Source: Puniceicoccaceae bacterium (lineage in GTDB: Bacteria > Verrucomicrobiota > Verrucomicrobiia > Opitutales > Coraliomargaritaceae). From it: a stretch of 64,000 nucleotides of DNA. Of the stretch, positions 51,705 through 60,955 are shown one piece after another. Each line of letters begins with the position of its first letter. The stretch's first letter is position 1. The DNA lies in assembly GCA_002729725.1 (NCBI GenBank), contig PBYS01000002.1:62001-126000 (forward strand). Direction: 5' to 3'. The translations under genes and the position numbers were made by a program. The notes under the pieces are model-generated. The model worked only from the letters and a program-made list of their open reading frames with translations. It was not told the DNA's origin and made no database searches.

Positions 51705-52693
51705 CTGTCCTCCATTTCAATGTCTGCCAACACCGAAGCAGCCAACTGCTCGCTGTAGCTATTAATTTTCCAATGCCCCGGACTCCAGCCTTTCAGAAAA
51801 CGATGAAAGTCGGTCCAAGCCACTGGATATAGCTCGCGCCAATTCGCTTCAAGCACATCTAAATCCAGATCACTCCCGCGGAGCAAGATGGCCTCGCGCA
51901 AGGCCGTAAAATACACATCTAACAGCCCCTGCTCGGCACGCGCACAGTCCTGCTCACTCAAGCAACTCCCCAGAAAATAAGCGACATCCTGCACACCAAC
52001 ACCGGCTCCAACATACTGAAAATCGACTGCAGCCACGGATTTACCATTCTGCGAAAAGCAGAAATTGGCCAGCTTGGCATCCCCATGCACCAGCGTCCGA
52101 TACGGACTAGCCTTAAGCTTCAAATCGATTGCCTCCGCAGCAGCCCAGAGCGCTGGATCTTCTCCAGCCAATACTTTCAACTCATCGGGACGTGTTTCTA
52201 AGTGCCAATAGCAACCGCAGGCCCACAGTCCATTCCCGGATTCATTTAAAAAGCTCGCATGAAAATGAGCCAACCATGACAAGCATGCGATCAACTCTGA
52301 TTCGGAGAGCGACTGCTTACGCACAGGAAAGCCAACCGCATCTAAATCTTCCAACACCATCACAACTTCATCCCCCTCACTGACCACAGCAAGACAATGC
52401 GGCACCCGGCAGTCGGCGCCACAGCGATTCGCATACTCACGATACCACGCCGTTTCCACTGCATAAGAGCGCAACTTGCGCTGATGTGAAATATTGGTAT
52501 TCCAACCACGCGGATGGTCGGCCGCAGTCGGCGGCGACACATGCTTCACGATCACGCTCGGAATCTCAGCGCCCAACAAACGATAGCGCACAATCGAGCC
52601 ATACCCGCTCCAAAGCTTTTGCAACACAGCCTGCGCTGCAATTTCGCGTGCCTGCGTGTATTTAAGTACGATAGCTGGAATCCGGTCCTTCAT
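51695..52693 (-). CDS. Phosphotransferase of the APH/EcKinase-like superfamily
   Basis: A 332-residue kinase-fold protein. The catalytic loop [11 protein letters not shown] (near 198-208) and the metal-binding [19 protein letters not shown] segment (near 221) place it with aminoglycoside phosphotransferase-like, choline kinase-like and ecdysteroid kinase-like enzymes, which phosphorylate small hydroxylated compounds. The MVLEDLD hinge segment is also typical. Paired with an inositol-phosphatase-type gene, it might work on the same metabolite. The phosphate acceptor is unknown. Confidence 0.78.
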   Translation of the reverse strand: MKDRIPAIVLKYTQAREIAAQAVLQKLWSGYGSIVRYRLLGAEIPSVIVKHVSPPTAADHPRGWNTNISHQRKLRSYAVETAWYREYANRCGADCRVPHCLAVVSEGDEVVMVLEDLDAVGFPVRKQSLSESELIACLSWLAHFHASFLNESGNGLWACGCYWHLETRPDELKVLAGEDPALWAAAEAIDLKLKASPYRTLVHGDAKLANFCFSQNGKSVAAVDFQYVGAGVGVQDVAYFLGSCLSEQDCARAEQGLLDVYFTALREAILLRGSDLDLDVLEANWRELYPVAWTDFHRFLKGWSPGHWKINSYSEQLAASVLADIEMEDRCN

Positions 52694-52908
52694 AATCGAG
52701 CCGCATTAGATCATACCCACACCAAAAAGCACGCGGTATCTTCGCTTCGCTGAACCTGACGCTCCCCAAAACGAAGTTTTGAGACTACGCTTTCCTTCGC
52801 AGCTTTAAACCACTCGTATCCTCGGTTCTTCGAACCGGGGTTCTAGCATTAAAACGAACGACTTTTTAATTCGCATTGGGCGGCAAAGTTTTATTCAGTC
52901 TGGCTCTC

Positions 52909-53682
52909 ATGAGCCTGTTAGAAAAACTCCAAGACTTCTTCACCGACGCCCCAGCCGAAATCGTTTTTAAGGACGAGTGGATCGCCTACCTGCAAACGAA
53001 TCTGCCACTCTACAACCAGCTTCCTCAGGAATTACGTGAACGCCTGCATCAAAAAATGGGTCAATTTGTAGCCAGCACTTTCTTCGAAGGCTGCAATGGA
53101 CTGGAACTGGACGATGAAATGATCCTAACTGTGTCCGCACAAGCATGTATCCTGGTTCTCAACCACGAGGAGCGCCCCTACCCAGAACTGAATACCGTGC
53201 TGCTCTACCCGAGCGCATTTACCACGACTTCAGAAACCGTGGGCCCGGGCGGCACCATCCTTAGCCGCGAGGTCAAATGCTTAGGCGAGTCCTGGGCCAA
53301 TGGCACCGTTATACTGGCGTGGGACTCGGTCCGACGCGGAGCTGAAAATATCCATGACGGACATAACGTCACTTTCCACGAATTTGCGCATCAACTCGAC
53401 TCGCGCGATGGTGATACCGACGGCGTCCCTCTACTACCGAGTCAAGAGGCCTACCAAACCTGGGCCAACGTCTTGGGCGAGCATTGTAATACATTCATCG
53501 ACCGGGTCCGCCGCCGTAAAAAGACCCTACTCGATCCCTACGGCGCCACCAATCCTGCCGAGTATTTTGCGGTCGCCACCGAGACTTTTTTTGAAAAACC
53601 ACGCCAACTAAAAAAGAAACAGCCCGAGCTCTACCAAGAATTGCAGTCTTTCTATCAACTGGATCCTGCTAGTTGGTTCTAG
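52909..53682 (+). CDS. mtfA: MtfA-like zinc peptidase
   Basis: A 257-residue cytoplasmic zinc metallopeptidase. The motif HEFAHQLDSRDGDTDG near residue 157, with an upstream VILAWDSVRRG segment and a downstream NPAEYFAVATETFFEKP with the Glu ligand, are diagnostic of MtfA. In E. coli it binds the repressor Mlc and so affects glucose uptake. The ATG at 52909 (MSLLEKLQDFF) agrees with family starts; the upstream in-frame start at 52876 adds non-native residues. The preceding 200 bases hold short inverted repeats, including a hairpin at 52823-52837. Confidence 0.9.
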   Translation: MSLLEKLQDFFTDAPAEIVFKDEWIAYLQTNLPLYNQLPQELRERLHQKMGQFVASTFFEGCNGLELDDEMILTVSAQACILVLNHEERPYPELNTVLLYPSAFTTTSETVGPGGTILSREVKCLGESWANGTVILAWDSVRRGAENIHDGHNVTFHEFAHQLDSRDGDTDGVPLLPSQEAYQTWANVLGEHCNTFIDRVRRRKKTLLDPYGATNPAEYFAVATETFFEKPRQLKKKQPELYQELQSFYQLDPASWF

Positions 53683-53725
53683 TTCTCCTCGCAGAAGCCC
53701 AGTCGTAAGATTAGGCAGCCATCCA

Positions 53726-54605
53726 ATGATGCACGAGCTCTTGTGCCAATTTTATCTTCGCCTCATGCAGCAAGTTTGTTTGAGTGCGGCTATGAAATGT
53801 CCCTCAAATACGCCGCCTCGCCCAGCACACAATTGGAAGTCATATTGGAAACAATTGAGCGCATGCATCCTCCTGCCTCTACTAAGTGCACAGACCAGTT
53901 TCGCATTCGAGGCAATTGACGCCACGACACAGACAACTCGCCCGAGTTCGGAAGTCAGCGAGCAACTCGAACTGCAAGAGGTGGTCGATGCTGCCTACGC
54001 CAAATACAAGGATCTAGAAGAAGGTGCCAACGCAGATTATATTCCGATCCTCGCCACAGTGCCCAGTGATTTGTTTGGCGTCGTGATTGCCACTAAGAAC
54101 GGGCAAGTCTTTTCCGCTGGGGACATCGATTACAAATTCTCAATACAATCCGTATCCAAGCCATTTACTGCAGCCCTGATCATGCAACAAATGGGCCCGC
54201 AAGCCCTACTGGATAAGATCGGCGTCGAGCCCACGGGCTTGCCTTTCAATTCTAAGATGGCGTTAGAGCTCTACGAGCAACGCTCCGCCAACCCACTAGT
54301 CAACGCGGGTGCGATCGCAGCCGTAAGCCTCATTCAGGCCGATTCGGAAAGCGACCGCTGGGCTCAAATCAAAGAGAATCTCGAAGATTTCGCCGGCACG
54401 CAATTGTCCTTATTGGACGAAGTCTATCAATCCGAATATGAGACGGCATGGAGTAATCGTGGCCATCGTCCCTGGTAAATTTGCAATTGCTGCCTTTTCA
54501 CCACGCGTCAACCAAGCGGGCAATTCGATTAAAGCGATGAAGGCGATCCGCTTTATCGCAGGCGAGCTGGGCGTGGGCCTCTATGGTGCGAATCCAGAAG
54601 ATTAA
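53726..54605 (+). pseudogene. glsA: Glutaminase gene with internal deletion and frameshift
   Basis: The first part encodes a signal-like helix (likely start at 53792) and then the glutaminase N-terminal half: LATVPSDLFGVVIATKNGQVFSAGD, FSIQSVSKPFTAALIM with the catalytic S-x-x-K, and RSANPLVNAGAIAAVSLI. At about 54447 the frame breaks after SEYETAWSN; a second frame resumes at GVIVAIVPGKFAIAAFSPRVNQAGNS and runs to the stop at 54603-54605, the genuine C-terminus. About 90 residues, including the region with catalytic Tyr and the GxxNP segment, are missing. The gene is therefore non-functional. The normal enzyme turns glutamine into glutamate. Confidence 0.8.
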
Positions 54606-54755
54606 GGCGTCTTTCGAATTCAGTAAATCGTCAGGCACTCTCATCTGCATGCACACACAAAACACACAGATAAAGTTGCCCCACAATAAATGAGTAGCCT
54701 CCTTCAGTGCGGTGTCCACAGAGTCTCCACAGGAAATTCACCAATCTAAAAACAC

Positions 54756-55250
54756 CTAGGAATCTCTGGGTCCGAAAGGGGCAAATGTGCCACCGGTATC
54801 TCCAAGTTTTGGAGCATCCATCGCTGCCAGCCATTCACTTACGGTTGCTGCATAAGCTTCGACAAGCGCACGATCCCGATCTGTAAACGCGGCATGTAAT
54901 TTAGAGGAACTAAAATTGACCGTGCCCCACACGCGCCCCTTATGCATGATAGGTGTGCCAAGGTATGCTTCCAGTGGAAGCTCTAAATACAGTGGGTGCA
55001 AACGCATACCAGCGATGCCATCGATACTCGTAATCGCTAGCGTTTCTTGAGACTCGTAGACTGCCCGGCAATAGGTCTTCTCCAGTGGAAAGATCGCGTT
55101 ATCCACCAGTTCTCCCATGTCACTATTGATTGCAATGACTTTATAAAGACCGTTGTAAATATGACTCACGATCCCAACGGGCAAATCTAAGCGCTCCACC
55201 CCCTCGTCCAGTAGACTATGACAAGATTTCCGTAATTGTTGGTGCAGCAT
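54756..55250 (-). CDS. GAF-domain protein
   Basis: A 164-residue single GAF domain: LPVGIVSHIYNGLYKVIAI at the start, the FPLEKTYCRAVYESQETLAI middle block and YLGTPIMHKGRVWGTVNFSS, a typical GAF core, before AFTDRDRALVEAYAATVSEWL. GAF domains bind small ligands or hemes; this one has no output domain attached, so it would signal through a partner. It resembles the GAF units that stand ahead of histidine kinases. It is upstream-neighbour to an AraC regulator on the same strand, with 68 bases between. Confidence 0.75.
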   Translation of the reverse strand: MLHQQLRKSCHSLLDEGVERLDLPVGIVSHIYNGLYKVIAINSDMGELVDNAIFPLEKTYCRAVYESQETLAITSIDGIAGMRLHPLYLELPLEAYLGTPIMHKGRVWGTVNFSSSKLHAAFTDRDRALVEAYAATVSEWLAAMDAPKLGDTGGTFAPFGPRDS

Positions 55251-55318
55251 AATAACCTCCTAATACGCAGAAAGAATGAGCAATCATTTGCCGAATGGCG
55301 ATACATTTCCGACTAGAA

Positions 55319-56227
55319 TTAACTCGAATCAGTGCTCTGCTCATAGCGACCTTCACGCACCTGTCGACACAGCTCACGTGGCGTCCGGCCTGCCATGCGG
55401 CGAATAAAACGGGTAAATACTGGCTGCGAATTGAAACCACTCAACTCCGCCACATCTGCCAAACTGCATTTCGCATCACGCATCAGCGAAATCGCGGTTT
55501 GAAACTGATATTGACTACGATACGCACGCAGTGAAAGCCCCATCTGCCGCTCGAAGCGTTCACGTAAATGACGCTCCGAAAAACCTGCACGTTGGGCGAC
55601 TTCTTCAAAGGTCCACCCCTCTCGAACGGAACGTTTGATCAAGGACTCGACCTGAGCAATCCAGCCATGGCCCGTCGTCGCCCCCTCCAGCTCCTGCTGA
55701 GGCAAGCGCAACGTAGTCACATGTAGAGGAGCCAATAAACGATCTAAAGTAGGAATTAATTCGACCCGACTGGCGCCCTGCTCACTTGACCATAAATTGG
55801 CGACTTCCCCCCACAACTGATGCGTTTGCAAATCAGGCTGCAGACGACGGTAACTCAAATCAGCCAAGGCGGGCTGTCCTTGCTCTAATTCAAAGGTGAT
55901 GAATAACCAGCGTAAGGGATCCGACTCGATCTCAATATAGTGGTGGAATTGGTACGGCGTCACTAACAAGGCATCTCCCACATCGAGTTGATAATTTTGT
56001 CCATCCACACTCACTATGCCCGAGCTCTTTAAGACCCGCATCAACACATAGCGGTGGTGCATACGATTGGCCACATGCTGTTGCTGTAAGGATTTCCAAG
56101 TCAATCGCTCAAACACGATCACATTGCTGCAAATAATGCGGTTCGGCAGATCCGTGCCCTCGTAGTAATTTTTGGGATCACTAATTTGTGACGGGAATAC
56201 ATCCGAAATTTGTCCAATAAAGGCCAT
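55319..56227 (-). CDS. AraC-family transcriptional regulator
   Basis: A 302-residue regulator: a cupin-like sensory domain (about 40-135, with VDGQNYQLDVGDALLVTPYQFHHY), then a two-part AraC HTH (about 195-295: WTFEEVAQRAGFSERHLRERFERQMGLSLRAYR and CSLADVAELSGFNSQPVFTRFIRRMAGRTPRE). It is divergent from nagB, with about 70 bases between the starts. The likely role is control of the amino-sugar genes, with a sugar as effector. The ATG at 56227 is preferred over a TTG at 56242. Confidence 0.88.
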   Translation of the reverse strand: MAFIGQISDVFPSQISDPKNYYEGTDLPNRIICSNVIVFERLTWKSLQQQHVANRMHHRYVLMRVLKSSGIVSVDGQNYQLDVGDALLVTPYQFHHYIEIESDPLRWLFITFELEQGQPALADLSYRRLQPDLQTHQLWGEVANLWSSEQGASRVELIPTLDRLLAPLHVTTLRLPQQELEGATTGHGWIAQVESLIKRSVREGWTFEEVAQRAGFSERHLRERFERQMGLSLRAYRSQYQFQTAISLMRDAKCSLADVAELSGFNSQPVFTRFIRRMAGRTPRELCRQVREGRYEQSTDSS

Positions 56228-56297
56228 CGCCGAAATAGTCAAAACTTACTCCGATTTAAGCAAGTATTTAAAGTCATAAAAATCATAGTATAGACGC

Positions 56298-58208
56298 ATG
56301 ACACAGCTTGTATCTGAACTCACCCAACTCGAACGCATCCCCACCCAAATCTACGAAAATGCAGACGCGGCCTGCCAGACGGTCGCCAACGCGATCACCG
56401 ACCTGATCAACGAGCGCAACGCCGCCGGCAAGCCGACCGTGCTGGGGCTTGCGACTGGCTCCACTCCAGTGCGTCTCTATCGCGAACTGATTCGCCGCCA
56501 CCAACAGGAGGGGCTCTCTTTTGCCAATGTGATTACCTTTAACTTAGATGAATATTACGGCCTAGCTGGCGATCATCCTGAGAGCTACCGCAAGTTCATG
56601 CAAGACCAGCTCTTCGACCATGTCGACCTCAAGCCGGAGAACACTCATGTACCCGACGGCCTCGTCGATCGCGACGCAGTGTTCCAATCCTGCAAAGAGT
56701 ATGAAGCCGCCATCGCCGACGCTGGCGGCATCGATATCCAAATCCTCGGAATCGGCCGCACGGGCCACATCGGTTTTAATGAGCCGGGTTCCGGCCCCGA
56801 AACTTTGACCCGCTTAGTCACGCTCGATAATTTGACCCGCCGCGACGCCGCACGCGACTTCCTGGGCGAAGAAAATGTGCCACGTCACGCCATCACCATG
56901 GGCGTCGGCACGATCTTAGCCGCCCACCAGCTATTCTTACTGGCATGGGGCGAAGGCAAAGCCTCGATTATGGCGCAAACCGTCGAAGGTGAGCAGACCG
57001 AAACCATTCCAGCCACCTTCCTGCAACAACACGATAATTGTACCTTTTGCATCGATCGCTCCGCCGCGAGCCAACTTACCCGTCAATGCCACCCTTGGCT
57101 GGTCGGCCGCATCGAATGGACCGAGGAGACAACTCGCAAGGCGGTGCTCTGGCTGGCCCAAAAGACTGGCAAATCACTGCTCAAACTCGTCGACGAAGAC
57201 TATACTGAAAACGGCATGTCCGACCTACTGGTCGAACAAGGGCCCGCTTACGATTTAAATATCCGTCTCTTTAACGTCACCCAACACACCATTACTGGCT
57301 GGCCGGGTGGCAAACCCAACGCCGACGACAGCCACCGCCCCGAACGCGCGACTCCGTATCCCAAGCGTTCTTTGATCTTAAGTCCCGAACCTCTCGACGA
57401 TGTTTACTGCCTGGGCGGCACTATTAATCGGCTCAAACAACACGGCAATCAAGTTACTATCGCATACCAAACTTCAGGTAACTTAGCGGTGCCCGATACA
57501 GAGGTCCGCAGTGCCATTGAGCTGATGATTGAACTCGGCACAGACCGCATAGGCGAAGCCGATCTGAGTTACGCCACCACCGTGGAAACGCAGCTGAATG
57601 AGAAAGGAAGCTTCGGAGCCGACACCAGCGAGATACGCCAATTAAAGGGGCTCATTCGCCGCAGCGAAGCGCGCTCTTCGGCTCGTACTTTAAGTATCGA
57701 CACCGACAACCTACACTTCATGGACCTGCCCTTCTATGAGCAAGGCCGCTACCGCCGCTTCGTCGCGGGCGAGGCAGACGTCAACAAAATGTGCGAATTG
57801 CTCAACAAAGTGCAACCACACCAAATCTTCGCAACTGGCTTTGGACACGATCCACTCTCTGTGCCAGCCTTGTGTTTTGAGATTCTGCGTGCAGCGCTCA
57901 AGCAATGCGCCGATACCGAATGGTTTAAGGACTGCAATGTCTGGCTTTACAAGGGACCGGCCGATGAGTGGGAAGCACACGAAATCGATATGGCTGTGCC
58001 CCTCTCGCCCGATGAATTCGAAAATAAGATTCAAGGCATCTACCAACACCAGACACAACGCAGCCAAAGCCCTGGCCGCTCCAGCAAGAAGAGCAGCAAC
58101 ACTTGGGACCTCGCTCGCGAGATCAACTGCGGCACCGCCGAGGTTTACGATGCGCTGGGACTCGCTGAATACGAAGCCATCGAATGCTTCAAACGTTACA
58201 CACACTAG
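56298..58208 (+). CDS. nagB: Long-form glucosamine-6-phosphate deaminase with C-terminal PIG-L-like domain
   Basis: Residues 1-275 are a NagB domain (ATGSTPVRLYREL, NLDEYYGLAGDHPESY, GIGRTGHIGFNEPGS) that converts glucosamine-6-phosphate into fructose-6-phosphate and ammonia. At the place of E. coli Asp141 (GNDGH) this protein has Thr (GRTGH); from memory the same change occurs in long-form NagBs of Bacteroidota. Residues about 350-600 form a LmbE/PIG-L-like domain, but the zinc motif S-P-H-P-D-D-D appears as SPEPLDD, with the histidine and one aspartate replaced. That domain is thus probably not a working deacetylase. The 636-residue length fits the long group. A kinase-like gene follows after 11 bases. 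Confidence 0.88.
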   Translation: MTQLVSELTQLERIPTQIYENADAACQTVANAITDLINERNAAGKPTVLGLATGSTPVRLYRELIRRHQQEGLSFANVITFNLDEYYGLAGDHPESYRKFMQDQLFDHVDLKPENTHVPDGLVDRDAVFQSCKEYEAAIADAGGIDIQILGIGRTGHIGFNEPGSGPETLTRLVTLDNLTRRDAARDFLGEENVPRHAITMGVGTILAAHQLFLLAWGEGKASIMAQTVEGEQTETIPATFLQQHDNCTFCIDRSAASQLTRQCHPWLVGRIEWTEETTRKAVLWLAQKTGKSLLKLVDEDYTENGMSDLLVEQGPAYDLNIRLFNVTQHTITGWPGGKPNADDSHRPERATPYPKRSLILSPEPLDDVYCLGGTINRLKQHGNQVTIAYQTSGNLAVPDTEVRSAIELMIELGTDRIGEADLSYATTVETQLNEKGSFGADTSEIRQLKGLIRRSEARSSARTLSIDTDNLHFMDLPFYEQGRYRRFVAGEADVNKMCELLNKVQPHQIFATGFGHDPLSVPALCFEILRAALKQCADTEWFKDCNVWLYKGPADEWEAHEIDMAVPLSPDEFENKIQGIYQHQTQRSQSPGRSSKKSSNTWDLAREINCGTAEVYDALGLAEYEAIECFKRYTH

Positions 58209-58219
58209 AAAACCATCCG

Positions 58220-59611
58220 ATGATCGAAATCAATCCACTTTGTAAGCCGCCACTCGACCCAGAATTTGCACCCGCGGTGCTGTGGAATCGCGCCTATTTA
58301 AAGGCCGCCGACGCAGCAGCCGATAGCCGCCCAGTGCGCATTGCAATCGACCGCCCGGAAGGACACACCTGGGTCTACACAACGACCCTGCTGCCCGCCA
58401 CCGAAACGCATGCTGCCGACACACTTAAATACTGCGAGCGCACCGTCAAATTTCTACTCTGGGCCTGGGGAGGCTCACAGGTGCGCATCAGCAACGCCCC
58501 CGAAGTGGTCGAGAAACTGCAAGCAATTTATTTCGCTGACGGCGCACGACAGTTTGATTACGATTTCATGGGCAAGACCTGTTTCGATCAAGACTTCTGT
58601 ATCCAAAATGCTGATGCATCCGAAATACAAGAAGCGCTCCCTCCCGCCACCGGAGGAGTCGGTTCACTCAAAGGCAATCGGCTAGGATTCGACCTCGGCG
58701 GCAGCGACCGTAAATGCGCGGCCATGATCGATGGCGAAGTTGTCTTCTCTGAAGAGATTAAATGGAGCCCTTACTTTGAGAGCGATCCCACCTATCATCG
58801 CACAGGCATTCAGGACAGCCTCAAGCGCGCGGCAGCGCACCTGCCCTCTGTCGATGCCATCGGCGGCAGCGCCGCAGGCATTTATATCAACAACGTGCCC
58901 CGCGTCGGCTCGCTCTACCGTGGCATCAGCGCAAAAGACTTCAAGGAGTCTATTCGCCCACTCTTCTACGAGCTTAAGGCCGAATGGAACGACATCCCTT
59001 TCGAACTGGCCAACGATGGCGACGTCACGGCTATGGCCGGCGCCATGGCGATCGACGATAGCGCCGTGCTCGGCATTTCCATGGGCACCAGCCTCGCGGC
59101 GGGTTACATCAATCCACTAGGCTCCGTCACCGGCTGGATCAACGAGCTCGCCTTCGTGCCCGTCGATTACCGCGAAGGCGTCGCCACCGATGAATGGAGC
59201 GGCGACGACGGCTGTGGCGTGCAGTATTTCTCACAGCAAGCAGTCGGTCGTCTGCTACCACTCTCCGGCATCACTGTCAGCCCAGATCTAGGCCTGCCCG
59301 AGCAGCTCGAAGTGGTGCAAACTAAAATGGCTGCAGGCGACGAGCGTGCCCTCGCCATCTATCAAAGCATTGGCATCTATTTCGGCTATACCATCGCGCA
59401 CTTTGCCGAGTTTTACAGTTTCCGCCACCTACTTTTCCTCGGACGCGTCAGTTCCGGTCAGGGCGGCGACATCATTATGCAAGAAGCACGCCGCGTGCTG
59501 GACCTCGAATTCCCCGAGCTGTCCAAGACGCTCCAATTTCAAACACCCGACGAAAAGACCAAGCGCCACGGCCAAGCCATTGCAGCGGCCACTTTACCCA
59601 AAATCGACTAG
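58220..59611 (+). CDS. ROK-like sugar kinase with N-terminal extension
   Basis: A 463-residue protein. Residues about 1-150 are an unrecognised domain (LLPATETHAADTLKYCERTVKFLLWAWGG). From about 155 a ROK/ASKHA kinase fold begins with RLGFDLGGSDRKCAAMI (phosphate 1), NDGDVTAMAGAM with the catalytic Asp, SMGTSLAAGYI (phosphate 2), and FLGRVSSGQGGD near the end. The zinc-binding CxCGxxGC motif of typical ROK proteins is absent. Placed after nagB, it most likely phosphorylates an amino sugar such as GlcNAc or glucosamine. It shares an operon with nagB and the PIG-L gene. Confidence 0.78.
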   Translation: MIEINPLCKPPLDPEFAPAVLWNRAYLKAADAAADSRPVRIAIDRPEGHTWVYTTTLLPATETHAADTLKYCERTVKFLLWAWGGSQVRISNAPEVVEKLQAIYFADGARQFDYDFMGKTCFDQDFCIQNADASEIQEALPPATGGVGSLKGNRLGFDLGGSDRKCAAMIDGEVVFSEEIKWSPYFESDPTYHRTGIQDSLKRAAAHLPSVDAIGGSAAGIYINNVPRVGSLYRGISAKDFKESIRPLFYELKAEWNDIPFELANDGDVTAMAGAMAIDDSAVLGISMGTSLAAGYINPLGSVTGWINELAFVPVDYREGVATDEWSGDDGCGVQYFSQQAVGRLLPLSGITVSPDLGLPEQLEVVQTKMAAGDERALAIYQSIGIYFGYTIAHFAEFYSFRHLLFLGRVSSGQGGDIIMQEARRVLDLEFPELSKTLQFQTPDEKTKRHGQAIAAATLPKID

Positions 59612-59660
59612 GTCGGCCGCGCCCTTCACATAAAAAAACACCCAAATATCGCAAGCAGAC

Positions 59661-60509
59661 ATGAAGCTACAGTTCTCCCAGCAAGGATCCGATCTCTACA
59701 TCCCCGACGCCAACGACGACGCACTCGCCCGCACCACGCACCTCGGTGTCGGCGCCCACCAAGACGACTTGGAGTTTATGGCCATGCACGGCATCATTGA
59801 ATGCTACGAAAAGAACGACCAATGGTTCGGCGGGGTCACTTGCACCAATGGTGCCGGCAGCGCGCGCACGGGTGAGTTTGCCCACGTGACCGACGAAGAG
59901 ATGCAGGCCATCCGCGCCGAAGAACAACGCGAGGCCGCACGCGTCGGGCAATATAGCTTCATGGCACAACTCCACCTATCGAGTGCCGGCATCAAAGATC
60001 CCGACAACCACGACATCGAAAACGATCTGGTAAAAATCCTCAGCGCCGCACAGCCCGAAGTCGTTTACACCCACAACTTAGCTGACAAACACAGCACTCA
60101 CATCGCCGTGGCCGCCTCTTTAATCAAAGCCCTCCGCCGCCTGCCACAAGCGCAGCGCCCCAAGCAATTGATCGGCTGCGAAGTTTGGCGCAACCTCGAC
60201 TGGTTGCCCGATGACAAGAAGCTCATCATGGACCTCAGCGCACGCACCGAACTCGCCGCTCAATTAAACGGCCTCTTCGTATCTCAAATCAGCGGCGGCA
60301 AGCGCTACGATCTGGCGGTCGAAGGACGACGCCGTGCCAACGCCACCTTCTTCGACAGCCACTCCATCGACGCCTCTCAGAGCGTCGCCTTCGGAGTCGA
60401 CCTCAGCCCACTCATTCAAGACGACAGCCTCTCCCCCGAAGCCTACATTTTGAGCTTCCTAGAAGACTTTAAACAAGACGTACAAAAACAAGTCAGCACA
60501 TACTTCTAG
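59661..60509 (+). CDS. PIG-L-family deacetylase
   Basis: A 282-residue LmbE/PIG-L protein. The zinc motif reads AHQDDLEF near residue 32 (consensus AHPDDE-x), and the later histidine appears in HNLADKHSTHIAVA near 143, so the metal site seems complete. Such enzymes remove acetyl groups from N-acetylglucosamine conjugates or related sugars. In this locus it would supply the deacetylated sugar for the nagB branch, while the PIG-L domain fused to NagB looks inactive. It lies 49 bases after the kinase-like gene in the same direction. Confidence 0.85.
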   Translation: MKLQFSQQGSDLYIPDANDDALARTTHLGVGAHQDDLEFMAMHGIIECYEKNDQWFGGVTCTNGAGSARTGEFAHVTDEEMQAIRAEEQREAARVGQYSFMAQLHLSSAGIKDPDNHDIENDLVKILSAAQPEVVYTHNLADKHSTHIAVAASLIKALRRLPQAQRPKQLIGCEVWRNLDWLPDDKKLIMDLSARTELAAQLNGLFVSQISGGKRYDLAVEGRRRANATFFDSHSIDASQSVAFGVDLSPLIQDDSLSPEAYILSFLEDFKQDVQKQVSTYF

Positions 60510-60636
60510 GCCCTGCGGTCGCGTGAACCGTATATAAAAAATGTGTGAAATGAGTATCTGGCACTAAAACCGCTAGCTTGTTGATCATATTCGATGACCA
60601 GCGACCCTCATCCACTCTACTGCCTTCGAGCATTTG

Positions 60637-60951
60637 ATGACCATCACGCGCGATGAATGGAACCAAAACTTTGAAGCCTCGGCCTCTTCCAATGAGCAGT
60701 ATTACGTGTCCGCATTTCTGCTAACCTATTACTTCTTACACCTAAGCGATGATGTCAGCGGCCAACATTTGCGCCGCTATATCGAGTCATGGCAACAGGA
60801 TCGCAATCATGCTGCAAGCTCGCAAAGGGCCCTGACGCAACTGATGCAGGGCCAAAGCTACCAAGAACTACAGGCAAGTCTCATCGCAGCTTACGCGCGG
60901 CAGGGCCTTGAACTCACGCCCTACCATGGAATGTCGCTGCAGGAGCTATAA
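60637..60951 (+). CDS. Hypothetical protein, possibly a C-terminal fragment
   Basis: A 104-residue helical protein from the ATG at 60637 (directly after a TTG). It contains SAFLLTYYFLHLSDDVSGQHLRRYIESW and QSYQELQASLIAAYARQGLEL, a pattern that I associate with the C-terminal helical end of larger Verrucomicrobiota proteins, where a catalytic or peptidase-like part precedes it. The frame is closed only at 60595, with no convincing domain in front. It could be a small independent gene or the rest of a deleted larger one. Its end nearly touches the convergent esterase gene. Confidence 0.45.
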   Translation: MTITRDEWNQNFEASASSNEQYYVSAFLLTYYFLHLSDDVSGQHLRRYIESWQQDRNHAASSQRALTQLMQGQSYQELQASLIAAYARQGLELTPYHGMSLQEL

Positions 60952-60955
60952 GCGA

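Noticed and set aside
54498..54719. 73-codon minus-strand ORF downstream of the GAF gene
   Set aside because: Half of it is the reverse of the glutaminase C-terminal block and the rest has no features.
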